Shown piece by piece: positions 49,316-61,893 of a DNA stretch of 64,000 bases (within the stretch, counting starts at the first letter, position 1; each line of letters starts with the position of its first letter). Origin of the DNA: Apodospora peruviana (taxonomy: Eukaryota; Ascomycota; Sordariomycetes; Sordariales; Lasiosphaeriaceae); NCBI GenBank assembly GCA_033439685.1, contig JAUEDM010000007.1, positions 930,001-994,000 of the forward strand. Direction: 5' to 3'. The notes under the pieces are model-generated. The model searched no databases. It worked only from the letters and a program-made list of their open reading frames with translations, and was not told the DNA's origin. A program made the translations under genes and the position numbers.

Positions 49316-50545
49316 ATGAATAAAAAGCGGACAGCAAACGACGTTCAGGCATGGCGTGCGCAACCGGCGGCCGCCATGTCGCTGCCACACACGCAGCAGT
49401 TGCCCCAGCAGCAACAGCAACACCAGCAGGCGCCGCCGCAAAACGCGTATACTAATCAATGGAATCCACATTACAGTGCTGCTCAATATGCCGCCCAACC
49501 GGCCGATATGGGTCGGCGCGAGCAGCAGCAGCAGGTCCCCGATTTCCGGCATTACGGCACACAACCACAGGCAGTCCAGCAGGCCCAACATCCTCATCAT
49601 CAACAGCATTATGCGCCGCCACCTGTCCAGCAGCAACAGCAGCAGCAGCCCTTGGCTCATGCTCCCCAGCCACAACAGGCTCCGCCTCCCCAGCAGGTGA
49701 CGCCGACTCCGGCCCCCGCCCCGGCCCCGGTACCGACTCCAAGGTCGCGAAAACGCGCCGCTCCGGGTGCGGGTACACACGCTGCTGCTCACCCGCCTCA
49801 GCATGCTCCGCAACACGCGCCGCAACACACCCCCGCACCCCATCCCCCCCAGCAGCAGCAGCAACCTCCCCAGCCTGTTCAACAGACTCCTATTGTGCCT
49901 CCGCAAGTTCCCCAGCTGGTCACAGTGCAGCAACAGCAACAGCAACCACCAGCTCCTGCCCCGGCCCCGCCTCAACCTGCTGCCGCACCGGCGCAGCCAG
50001 CTCCGGCTGACGATGCCAACTCGACCCCCATGCCTCCCCCGGCGAAGAAGAGTCGGACCAATACACCCTGGACACCCCACGAGGAACAGAGGTTGAAGCA
50101 GATGCGCGATGCCGGTAATAGCTGGGCTGAGATTGCCAAGGTCCGTTCTATATATACATACCGGGCGATTTTTGCACTTGATGCTAACTGGCCATAGACA
50201 TTCCCGACCCGCACAGAGGGAAGTGTGAAGAAACATTGGTACAAGGACATGCACTATGCCGAGTTTGCTGAAGATGAGGTACTTGATCCCCTGGCTCATG
50301 GATGCCCATGCAACAGACGCTGACTGGTGATAACCCTACAGAAACAAGCGCTTCTCAACGCCATCAAGGAATACGAGAACAACAAGTGGAAGGTGATCGG
50401 GCAGAAAGTCGGCAAGCCGGCGAAGGCGTGCGAGCAGTTCGCCAAGGAGCAGTTTCCTGGTAAGGAGCCCTGTCACTGTGAGAGGATGTTGTTACCAGAC
50501 TAACCCGATGTTCCTGTAGAGCAATTTCCCACGCAAAAAAGATAG
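49316..50545 (+). CDS. glutamine-rich Myb/SANT-like DNA-binding protein
   Basis: Four exons, 49316-50140, 50198-50278, 50342-50459 and 50520-50545, encode 349 residues from the ATG at 49316. The first 240 residues are Gln/Pro/Ala/His-rich with several polyglutamine runs and a basic RSRKR cluster. The C-terminus carries two Myb-type units: TPWTPHEEQRLKQMRDAG through SVKKHWYKDMHY (about 252-296) and KQALLNAIKEYENNKWKVIG through KACEQFAKEQF (about 303-341), the latter spread over the last introns. It is probably a nuclear regulator with a long activation-type domain. An upstream exon at 48764-48834 could extend the N-terminus by about 47 residues. Trinucleotide (CAG/CAA) runs make the length likely to vary between strains. 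Confidence 0.85.
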
Positions 50546-53500
50546 TTGACGACATGATTCTATCCTCGAGTGTGCCTACCACCTCACCTCGGTATGCGTT
50601 CGCCACCTAGAATGGACCTGACTTTGTCCTAGCTGTCTGGTCACTTGGCCAACATCACGGTCGTCCACTTCATTATTCAGCAATGGCAGAGCTACAGGGG
50701 CTCCCAGCGTGGATATCAAAATCACTCGTGTACTTGAAAGTTCGAAATCCGAAATTCCCTGGGTTTTAATCAGCGCGGTGTCCTTGGCGCTTTCTCTTTG
50801 TCTACTGACTGTACTCTCAACTCCCCTTTTCATCAACTTCGGCAGTTCTTTTCTTATCAGACCTTCTCCCATTTCCTTGGACGGATACTGTTCATATTTC
50901 TTGATTCATGGTGGACACCACGCTATACCCCGCCCGGTCACGATATAGGCGAGCGACACCCGATGTACCCTTCGCGTTATCGTCCTCGCTGGATGCAATC
51001 GAGCGGTGTTGGTAGGAGAAAACGACATTTCCATGCGGCATTGTTTGGTGCAAGAAGGGCGAAGACTAGAAAACCAGTCCAACTTTGCACGGCAAGACGC
51101 CACCATTGTTGTCGGTCAGTCTTTTGCGTCGTCCCGATCCCCCTTCACTGCGGGCGATAAGGCGCAAAAAGGAGTATTATGGCAACTCTTCTTAGGGAAG
51201 ATGGACGCTTACACCTGGCTCGGTGTTTAGGTTTTGGTATCTAGGGAAGGAGGAGTCTCGAATATTTTATGATGGTTGAAGGTTCATTTGAAGGTAGCGC
51301 TGGGTACACGGGTAATCTCTGGGAGGTGGGTGAATGGATGGATGGATGAATGGGAAAGATTGCGATTTTTCAGTTTCGTTATTCGTCGCTTCGTCACAAG
51401 TGCAATACCCTTTTGAGAGTATAAAAGGCTAGCTACGAGCTTGTCCTTTTTAGTTTAGGTTTTCTTTTTCGTCCAGGCTTGACCTGTTCGAAATACAATT
51501 CTTGTTTTTCTCGGTGGAAAGTTCTGGGATATCATAGGTGTCTGGTTGATATGCATCGGTTGTCTTGAATAAGTTCCCCTTTGCGTGTCCTTTATTGCCA
51601 AAGGTACCCGAGTTGTTCGGTACGAACAGTAGACAAGGTAGATGACACCGAGTGTGGTGTCGTAGTATCGTCCGTCGCCCTTGTTTATGCCCTACTCGCT
51701 TTCTCCTGTAGAGTACGGGGTAAGTGAGCGAGAACAGTTTCTCGAGATCCGGAAGTGTTTCGATAAGTATAAATGTTACGCGACCCTCCAGTCTATTAGA
51801 ATGAACCTACCTGACCCAGGTTAATAAGTGATAGGTTTACTAAAGGAGGTGGGTGACGACATTATACCTTCAGTCAAATCGGGCAGCTGCCGGGTAACGT
51901 ATCCGGGGTTCGACAGCCGGCAAAGGCAAATGTCAGCTGACATGCTTCTGCCCATTTAAGTGAGGTCCGTCCCACTCTTCGCTGCTGCGTCGATATCTCG
52001 GCGGCTTCGTTGCGTCGCACGAGGTACCTACCTAGTATAATTATACCTGCCAGTTTTCTGATACTTGATACTTTATTTAATGTTGGCTTGACTCGATGGC
52101 TCGTCGGGGTGCTAACCTCGAGAGCGCGCCCAAACGTGTTCCCTGCATGCATCATCCTATGCAAATCCGGGGAAGCGTCGAGGTATCTGTCAAGCATGTA
52201 CATATGTAACATTAAGCTAGCAGGCAAGGTACTCAAATCGACTGACAGATGCAAACATGAAGGTTATTCGACGTGGCTGCTGCGCCCCCGGGGCAGATGT
52301 TTTTATACGGATATTTCTGAGCTTGAATCTATTACGCGGGGTCTCCGCCCAAGATACGGACATATAGGGGTAATCATTGCTGATTTATGCCAGCAAAATT
52401 GGCGTTTAACTCGTGTTAATCTATCAATACTAAAGTATATCAAATCGCTTTATTTTACCAGGAAAACATTCCAGTTTTCTGAGGTATTCTAAACCAAGGT
52501 CATGTTTTGAATCGAGAAGAAACGAAGCAAGAATGGATGTTGGTGGTGGATGGTTGATCGAAGTGGTGTTCACTGGTGTTCACTGGTGTTGGAGTACGGG
52601 TTAAAATTTGATGGAACGAACGACTCCTGCGCTGACCGCTCGCTCTGTGCACAGATGTGATCTCATAAAATACGCAAACATTTGCGCAAAAGACCCGCTC
52701 GGATTCTCTGCGGCGTAGAATACAAACCCATTCAGCTACAAATCAATAAAGTGTTGTCATCAGCGGTTTGGCGCCTCGTAACGGTTGTAGCCAATACGAG
52801 GTGGTGCCGAACAGGGAGGACAGAGCTGCGCCACAAGCCTTGTGCTTGTGTGCGCCACTGTTTCTGGTCACGAACTGCGACCTGCAGCACCCTTGCTGTT
52901 TTTGGCGTTCTTTTCTTGGTTCCTGTCCCCGGACTGTTTCCCTCTGCGCCAGCAGTTTTAGTGCCAACTGTGCCCCACACAGCGGCTCCTCTCTCGCGGA
53001 ATTTCACGAGATTTCCACGGCCCCCAGATGCGGTGGATGGAAGAAACGGGCTCTCCCGGAGGGGATTAGCTGAAATAAGGGAGGCCATAACCCCGTGATC
53101 CATCGTTCTCCTTCCAAACCGCCATTATCCTCTTTTATATTCCGTAGTCATCCATCCGTTATTCATTGATGAGGCGTGGCCTACTTCTACTTCTGTCCGT
53201 CGCTTCACCTCCTTCTCCTTGGTGACCTGTGTATCTCTTCCAGGTCCCACGCCGATCGCTTTTCCCACCCACTTACGGTGAACCCACGCTCGCTACCGGC
53301 CTACCCGACGAGAATCCAACGAGCGAACATCGACGGACAAACATCGACGGACGCGGCCGACTATTTTAATTCGAAAACCTTGGGACGATTTTGGTTGTGC
53401 GGGGGCTTTGGAAAGGAAGAGGATCCATTCTATTCTGCCGCCTTCGCCTCGCCTCGCATTCCAGCTGTACCAACTGCCTTTGCATAAACCATCGACCAGG

Positions 53501-53694
53501 GAGGGTGAATCAAACCGGATTCGGGTGTCCGCCCAAAACTGAACTGGACTCAACGACTGACGACGACACATTGTGTGCGTTTTTGCCAACAAACGCGTCC
53601 CTTTGAATAGCGACCGGGTCATCAAAGCACTTTTTTTTTCGATTTCCATCTAGCGAAGCCAGAGACACACATACACTCTTCACATTCACACATC
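50546..53694. other. 3.1 kb gene-free region
   Basis: No coding region is supported. A GGATGGATGGAT run lies at about 51335-51348 and a tandem GTGTTCACTG repeat at about 52566-52590. The last 500 bases are C/T-rich with a TTTTATATTCC element at about 53133 and probably form the promoter and leader of the CRH gene. Confidence 0.4.
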
Positions 53695-55286
53695 ATGATT
53701 CGGTCACTATTGCCGTTGGGCCTTGTTGCCCTTCTCGGCGCCTCCCCGGTCCTCGGCGCCGACGAGGCCCAGTGTTCCCTCACCAAAAAATGCCCCAAAG
53801 AAGCGCCTTGCTGCTCTCGTAAGTGAATTTTTCCTCCTGGTGGTGCTTGCTGGTAGCGCCACGGTTGCACGACCGACTGCGCAGCGCCTGCATGACGTGC
53901 ATGCGTCCGTCTCCGGCATGTCCCCGCGGTGTTCTAGTCTTGTGGTGTCAAGGCAAAACTGACGTACGGGAACTTGCATCGCAACAGAATACGGCCAGTG
54001 TGGCGTCGGCGCGTTTTGTCTCGGCGGCTGCGACCCCCGCATGTCCTTCACGCTCGACTCGTGCGTCCCGGCCCCGGTTTGCAAAGACAAGACGTACAAG
54101 ATGGACTCGCTCGACCGGTACCAGGACATTGGCAAGTACCTGGGCGATCCGGCCAAGGCCGACTGGGTCGGACAGGGTGAGCCGGTCGTGTACAATGGGA
54201 ATGTATTGTTGACGATGCCCAAGAACTCGGTTGGGACGGTGATGGCTTCAACGACGTACATGTGGTATGGAAACGTCAAGGCGAAGCTCAAGACATCGAG
54301 GGGTGCTGGTGTCGTCACGGCGTTTATTTTGTTCAGTGATGTCAAGGACGAGATCGACTACGAGTTTGTCGGTGTCGACCTGAACACTGCGCAGACAAAC
54401 TATTATTTTCAAGGCATTCCAGATTGTGAGCCTCTCCTTTTCTCCTCCTCCCACTGACCTTACATGTTACTAACCCCGCCATCTGCTTTTTCGTCCAGAC
54501 CAGAACACCGGCAACATCACCGAGCTAACTAACACGTACGACAACTTTCACGAGTACGAGATCCAATGGACGCCTGACGAGATCAGCTGGCTCGTCGACG
54601 GGAAAGTCCACCGCACCAAGAAGAAGTCCGAGACGTTCAACGCCACGACCAACCAGTACCACTTCCCCCAGACGCCCTCGCGGGTCCAGCTGTCCATCTG
54701 GCCCGGCGGGCTCGCGACCAACGCCAAGGGCACGATCGACTGGGCCGGCGGCGAGATCGACTGGGACTCCCCCGAGATCAAGACGTACAGCTACTACTTT
54801 GCCACGTTTGGTCAGATTGAGGTGGAGTGCTACAAGACCAACAGCCCGCCGGGCACAAACAAGGGCGTGTCGTACTATTACAACGACGCTAGGGGAACGA
54901 ACGACACGGTCGTCGACGGCAACAAGCGGACGTCGCTCAAGAGCTTTTTGGGTACCGGCACGGACATGGATGCCGGCAGCAGCGCGAGCAGCGGCGCCGA
55001 CCCGTCGGCTTCGACGGTCAACTCGGTTCCCGGAGGCAGCGTAAACCCGGGCAACCAGGTCCCGGGCGGCAGCATCAGCAGCAGCGACGGCGCCGACAGC
55101 AGCGGCGGCGGCAATACCGGGGGCACCGGCACGGGCAGCGCACCCGGTTGCCAGTCGACCGAGTGGGCGCAGAATTGCGGGGGCACGACCAACAACAAAA
55201 ATGACGGTGTTCGTGGCGCTGATAGGACGCTGGGTGCGAGTGCGTTTGCTGTTGTTATTGGATTTGTGGCGCTGCTTTGCCTATGA
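53695..55286 (+). CDS. GPI-anchored GH16 chitin-glucan transglycosylase (CRH/UTR2 family)
   Basis: Three exons, 53695-53818, 53988-54425 and 54499-55286, encode 449 residues. The protein links chitin to beta-glucan in the cell wall, outside the plasma membrane. Order: signal peptide (about 1-21), a Cys-rich chitin-binding-like module (about 27-75, with KCPKEAPCCSQYGQCG formed across the first splice), the GH16 domain with the catalytic DEIDYEFVG motif near residue 162 and the CRH-typical IQWTPDEISWLVDG and RVQLSIWPGG segments, then a Gly/Ser-rich linker (about 335-420). The C-terminus is a hydrophobic tail (ASAFAVVIGFVALLCL) typical of a GPI attachment signal. All parts expected for UTR2/CRH2-type enzymes are present and intact. 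The ATG at 53695 opens directly into the signal peptide. Confidence 0.95.
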
Positions 55287-58200
55287 TCTCCATTTCCCGG
55301 TCATGAGGGATGGGGTTGGTTGAATTTCAGGGCTGCTAGTTGTGGTTGGTTGAGGCGTGGTAATAATCTGAGGAAGCATGGAAGGAGGAATGAAAGATGT
55401 GGATGATTTTCGGGGATTTATAACAACCAGGGGGTCCTATTTTCAGTTTCGTTTTGCTTGTTTACCCTTCTTGTATCTGAGTTCAAACATACTACCTTTT
55501 TTGTTTTCTTCTTTACCCTGGTTCTAATGGTCCCCGACGGTTAGTCATATGGAGGAGTCGTCTTCATACCAAACGCTGCCTGAACGCGAAACTGGTGGAC
55601 GAAAAGGAGTTTTATTTTGCCTTTGTCTGTCCTTTACTACATTCTGGATTGGAAACGTCTGTCTACGCATCTTCAAATATTTATGGCTGGCTGGCTGTTT
55701 GTTTTGCTTTCTGCTTTCCGTACTGGGGGGAGTGCCGCGTGCAGTAGATCGTTTGCCTTGGTTGCTGAGGACTTTTCTCGGTGGTTGAGAGAGCCGGACT
55801 TAGTATTTGAGGAGTTAATAATCTGATCTGATTTACAGCTCTGGGATGAAATGGTGGTTAGGATGCGTTGCGTGGTGTACATAGGTGTCAACAACCATTC
55901 ATTACTACCTCGTATCTTATATTGTGCTCATTGGTGCTTCGGGGATGAGTGGTGTGTTTGTAGTTCTTTGCTTTAAGATATGGACATGCTATGGGCGTAA
56001 CTTTATAAATCAGGCTTTCTGCGGCGTAGGCAATGGCATATTCTGTTCATATAACCCGTATCTAGGCTGCTACTTGTTCCATGATCTAAGAATTGTATTC
56101 AATCACAAGAGTTCTCTTCTCTATCTGTTTCTTTGTAGATGGTCCGGGACTTAAAGAAACAAGTATCCCGCTCAGGGGTAAATGTGGCACCTAGCCCCTT
56201 TGTTGTCTACCCGATTGTTAAGCTACAAAATAAGGGAATAAAACGGAATTGTGAACAATGAATTCGCAAGGTTAGTCAAATCAGCGATAACGATGGATGA
56301 GGCGTGAAATCTGGGGAGTACCGTTTGGAGCCGGTACCCGAGATCGAGAGGTGGTAGGTCCAAAGATCTTTTTCTTTTTGGGTTCCTTTTTGATAAAGTT
56401 AATTGAAAAACAAAATTTGTTTGATATAGAGCCTTTCTGGAGTACCATGTAAACGTAGTGACTAAGGTACCGAGTGTAATCCGTACGGACATTGTGAGCT
56501 CCCTTTTCTTTTTCCTGTGTTCCGGGCGAGCGTCCGGAGTACAGGTAGACCGAGTGACGGCATGCCAAGATGTCTGACAGGAAGGGAAACAGGTGACCAA
56601 ATACTCGGGACGAACATTAGCAAGCGGAACCCACCTTCTCAGCCTCTTTCCTGCCTTGCCCTGAATCCTCTCCGATCTGGTTCCTTCCACATGGACGGCA
56701 CCAGACGCACCCTTGCCTCATCAGACACCCCAGCCCCACATCCAGTCTTCCGTGCCTGTCCCGGCCCTGCCCCGACTTTCGGCGGGGACTTTTGCTTTCA
56801 TCCTGGATGGTACCTTATCTGGTCACCCATAATGTTCTTTCCTGGACAGACTCGACGCATCAAACTCGTAGGTCCCGGCCGCAGTGGTGATGACTCAGTC
56901 ACCGCTCCCAACCTGCCAGTCTGCCGACTTGAACCGCCATGTTGCACAACGTAACAGGGTATTTCTCTACTTCGGGGCCGGGGTTGAGTGTCAACTCAAC
57001 CTGCCAAGTTCGCGGCTCTTCGCTTTGCTTTTCCGTCCCGTCGTCATCTGCCCGCCAGCCTTAAATTGGGACGGTGTTTTGCTTGTGCCCTGGTTCTATG
57101 GGATCTTTTGCGTTGCAAAAAGCCCTCATCCAGCTCCCATCCAGGAAGAACAACCAGGCGGTGACGAGACGTCGGGCTCTGAGCCTCTGGCGGCCGGCCG
57201 CCACCCACCGCCCCTGGAATGACATCCCATTGGTCTGAACTCCAGGCATGGTTCTTGCCGATCGGCAGCGGCACGTCTCCTACTTCCCATTTGAGGAAGG
57301 CGCAGCGATTTCACCGAGGCGCTGGTTGAACCGAGTCGCAGCCGTTCCAATCCTGCCATCTCTCACTACACCACGGCGGCTCTCCACGATGCTTCCGTTC
57401 TCTGGAATGCTTCCCTCTTGCGCCGGGGCTCGCCAGGTTACACCCGAAAGCCCTCAAGGCTGAACTAATACACCCAATTCCCAATTCCAAGTCACTTGAG
57501 ACACACCTCTTTGTGGCGGGGAGACACGACCCAACAAGCCGGACCACTTCCCCGGCCCCAGCTGATTTGATATGCATGCAATCGCAATTTATCTGTGGCT
57601 CACAGATGTACTCTGACCTCGATGAGCTTCGCGAGTTAGCCGCCCTTTAATGTTGGGGTCCGGGGCGGAAGTTCACGATGCTTCCGCTATCGTGCCTATT
57701 TCGCCCTGCGTCTGGGGAAGCCGACGCTGTCAACAGGAAATTGCAGCGTTTCGTCTCCCCGGACCGCTTCCACCCCAGCACTCTCGGGTTCGTGTCTTGC
57801 CATTCTTTCTCGGGTCGAGCCGGATCACTCGCCTACGAAGATGCTACCCAAGTCCAGCACATCACTCACTGACTTACAGCAAGGCACCGTCGTAAATAAT
57901 TCTTCCCCACGTGTGCTTCACGGAGGAATATGCGCCACATTACCGTTTCGGCTTATTAGTCCATTGGCATCTGAGACTGTGACACCCGGGCAGGCCATCT
58001 ACGTGTCGCCCCAAGAGATGGGTATCGTGGACCACCCCAAAAGCTTTACCGCTCACCCTCTTGCCCAATCCGACCTGCTACGCTCGTGGAAGGCCATGAT
58101 TCGAGCATCATGTGAACTGAAGCATTCGAGTGCCATGCACCCTTTGGAGATTACCACCGGTAAACCTATCTCAGGCGTATCAGCCCATGCAGGCCTCCAA

Positions 58201-58473
58201 GGTGAGCTGGCAGCCAAGCGAAAGAAAGAGACAGACATGGTCGCTGTTGTCCGAGATTCGCACGAGGCTCCTCAAAATCGGTGTTTTCTCTTATAACAGA
58301 GATTGTCCCGATTTTCTTGCAACCAAGGGCGGCCACAAATTTACCAATTTTCATTGCTTCCATTGTTCATTCCCTTTTCGGTTCCCCGTCCTTTTCTTGA
58401 GCATCTCCACTCCTTCTGATCAAGAGTGCCATCGCCATTTGACTCGGCGGAGTTAACGCTGCACTTAAACGCA
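55287..58473. other. 3.2 kb gene-free region
   Basis: No coding region is supported. Frames such as 56223-56690 minus, 56517-56954 plus and 57841-58296 plus have no family resemblance. The portion close to 58474 should be the leader and promoter of the Clr5-ankyrin gene. Confidence 0.4.
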
Positions 58474-60640
58474 ATGCCGCCCTCCCCGGACAAATTTCTG
58501 GACTTCGGGGAACACCGAGCCACCATTGAAGAACTCTACTGGGCCAAGGATAAAGAGCTCCCGGAGGTTATGAAGATAATGGAGGCCAAGCATGGCTTCC
58601 TGGCAACGTAAGTCTTCACCTGTGGCTTATATGACCCATACAATCGCTAACACCAATTACAGGAAGAAACAGTATAAGAAGCAGCTCAAAGAATGGGGCT
58701 TGGTGAAGAACATCAAGACCCATGAGGCGATAGCCATGATTCAGATACAGAAGAGACGCCGGGACCTCGAGAACAAGGAGACTCGGTTTACTTTGCGTGG
58801 TCGAGAGGTACCGGATGAGAAGCTATCCCGGTTTAGAAAACGTCATAAGATGATTGAGTCCGAGGAACATGGGCTTGCAGGTAGCTCGCACCAATTCGCT
58901 AGGTTGCCCTCAAGCTAATGGACTATCTCAGCTATAACACCATCTGATATTGTTTACGGCACGCCCGAGCCGAGCACCCCCGAGGATAGCACTCTATCCA
59001 CTGCAACGAGCGATCCAGATACCCAAGGACATACAAACATCACTAATGAGGATGCCCCTACTATGATGACCAGCCTGGCTCTGGGACAGCTTTCTCCTTA
59101 TGGCCAATACCCAGTATATGGTCAAGTCAGCTGGTCTGACGTGAATAATTTTGGCAGCCACCCACCACCATCAGACCCGGAGAGCGAATATCCTCTAACA
59201 CCTTCCAGGACCACATTTTCCGTCCCTCCTATTTCCAATCTTTCACCAGGCTTTTTCTCTCCACTTGGGTCTGGGTTCCAACATCACATGTCTGTCCATG
59301 CACTTCACGTGCAGTGCCCAACTCCAAACTTCGCGCCCAGAAACACCCTTGACAACAACCCAAGCGATACTAACAGCACTTGGAACTTCGGTTTATATGA
59401 TCACGGAATCCAAGACTCGGTTTCTGCACCACCAAGAGACCCATCGGGCTCTGTAGAACCACAATATTATGGCTACCATATCGACCCTGAGATACGCGAA
59501 AGTCACTGGAACCCTGGTCCAGGGTCAATACGACGGGATACCAACTTCCACGGCCGTCAAATCTCTACCGTCTCTTCCACCATAATCGACAGTATTGGAA
59601 CCCAGACAAGCTCTCATGTGTCCAATCCTGCCGAGATTGAGCTTATCAAAGCCTCTCTCGCGGCTCGCATAGCCCAAGGCTTCGACCTCAACCACGAAGC
59701 ACAAGGGTCATTCAGGGACCGTTCCCCTTTGCATAGTGCCGTCATCAACGGCGACGAGAACCTGACCAGAGCTCTCCTGGAGCTCGGCGCCAACCCCAGT
59801 CCCGCGGCGTCGGGTGGTATCACGCCCCTCCACTACGCCGTCTTCCAACGCAACATCCGGCTCGTCAGCCTGCTTAGGGAACACGGCGCCAACCTAGACG
59901 CCGTGACGGACCATGGCCGATCGATACTGTTCTTCGCCGTGTGCAGCCAGGACCGGCTCAACAGCCGTCACAAGATGGCCTACCCCGTCCAAGGAGGGAT
60001 ACCCGTCTCCCGTACGGACAAAAACACGGTCGAGACGATTGATGCGCTCTTCGACTGGCCACATGGCTGGGCCCAATTGCTGCGGAGCGACGACCAGGCC
60101 GACAACGAAGGCGTGACGCCGCTCATGGCGGCGGCCGAGGAAGGCTTCACCCGCACTGTGACCTTGCTCCTGCAGCGCGGAGCACGACCGGACAAGAAGG
60201 ATTATGCTGGGCACACAGCCCTGAAATACGCGGCGAGCTGTAATAGCCGGGAGCTTGTGAGGCTGCTTCTGCAGGCCGACACGCGGGTGCGGGCTCACGA
60301 TGTCTCGCACATGCTCAAGTTGGCTAGCAGGAATCTGACGGCGAGGCCGGCGCCTGATGGCCCTCCCAGGCACATGATGGGGGCTGTGCCAGTGAGGAGC
60401 TTGCGGGATGCGTGTCACAATTTTGACTCGGATGTGATGTCGGAGGAGATGGTGCGGCTGTATCGGGAAATAGGTGTGCTCGATCCGTTGGTTATGCTGG
60501 CCAAGCAGAAGGGGCAGTTTGGTATGGTGGTCGAACTTTTGGATAACGCGAGGAGGAAGCTTGAGGAGGATGAGAGGAGAAGCAGGGAGAATGATGAAGA
60601 AAAGAGGAGGCTGCAAGGTGGGGACAGTACATTGTCATGA
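58474..60640 (+). CDS. Clr5-domain ankyrin-repeat protein
   Basis: Three exons, 58474-58607, 58663-58880 and 58932-60640, encode 686 residues. The N-terminus is a Clr5 domain (about 12-65): EELYWAKDKELPEVMKIME, a short turn, then KKQYKKQLKEWGLVKNIKT, formed across the first splice. A Ser/Pro-rich linker of nearly 250 residues follows. Ankyrin repeats occupy about 354-570, with clear units such as RSPLHSAVINGDENLTRALL, GITPLHYAVFQRNIRLVSLL and GHTALKYAASCNSRELVRLL. The C-terminus is a charged helical segment rich in Glu and Arg. Clr5-ankyrin proteins are numerous in Pezizomycotina and mostly uncharacterised; the Clr5 domain is thought to bind DNA or protein. The gene model is well supported by phase-matched splice sites. 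Confidence 0.85.
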
Positions 60641-61893
60641 AAATGGTTAGCGGAGGAAAATACTCTTTTGCGCCTTGCACTCACTTGCGAAGACTTATAT
60701 ATCTTCAGCAAATCTTTGATACTTTGAAATCTTCCTTGCGAATCTATATGGATTTGGGCTTGGCTTTTTGAGGCAATAGCGTTTGTTATACCCTATTCTG
60801 GTATGTCGTAGGTGGCTTAAGCTCATTTTGTTGACTGGACCTATTCTTGTATAGCGACATTATGTTTTGTATCTTCTGGTAGTTACGACTCGAGGTTGGC
60901 TGGCTGTCTGGGTACCTACCTAAATCAAGGGAGAAAAAGTGCTGGGGTGTGTGAAATATCTGCCCCATGTTTGTAGGATTTACCTAGACAAAAAGACCTA
61001 GACACGGCATGATGAAAACGACTGAATAATAGGGAGATAGGTGGGTAGGTAGGTTGGCAACATACGATAGAGGAAATGCCAGTAAATTAAATTAAAAGAT
61101 GTAATAATGTATACATGTGTATACAACGAGGACGTCCCGTATACCGTCTGAGTGAATCGTGGCATTGTGAAGGGAGAGATCTAGGTAAGGTAGTACCTTA
61201 GATACCTAGGCGTCTAGGTATCCACTTGGTCTTGACCTACGATGGGTTAGATGTGACGAGATTACTGTAAGCACGCTCACTCAGGCAGACCTTGCATAGA
61301 TCGACGAACTCTACACTCCCTTATTAGAGGAACAACGAGCAACACAAACCCATTCAAATACCCACAAACCCCTTACGCATGCATTACCATAACTTGGAAC
61401 ACTGGCAGAGACAGACAGACAGGATTCATCTCAAATAATGATTTGCCTTAAGTAGTAATAGTAGTGATAATCCCAAAGTGTGTAAACTTGAAAACAGACC
61501 AGGCAAAAACCCCAGTTGAAGCCATGCGAAGTAGTTATAAGGAATTCTCAGATTTATATGACACACAGAATTAATTAAACCACAAAACAGTGAGGAAAAA
61601 AGTATAAACCGTAAAAAATCAGAGAAAACAATGACGCCAACGAAAGGGGTTGGGGTTGGTTATCCGCTCTCCTTGACAAAGCCCCAAACCATCCATCCAT
61701 CCGCACCCGAGAGCAGCACCATCCTCGTATAGATGGGCAGTGCATCTGTCTAAAGAGTATTCTTTCAAGTCATTACAAACACCTAGTACAAGGGGCCAAC
61801 GAACCACATCATTCTTTTCTCTTGAAAATGAAACAAGTCTTTATCCCCACCCAATTGGTTGATTGGCAAGACCAGACAGTACAAGAGACAAAA
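60641..61893. other. intergenic region, convergent 3' ends, rich in TAGGTA motifs
   Basis: No gene is supported. It is AT-rich and holds a dense set of TAGGTA/TACCTA elements (about 60912, 61035-61055 and 61185-61225) and a CAGACAGACAGA run near 61410. Confidence 0.45.

Noticed and set aside
49298..50299. 333-codon minus-strand frame opposite the glutamine-rich gene
   Set aside because: Leu/Arg-rich antisense of CAG repeats; the Myb-type units and splice sites are on the plus strand.
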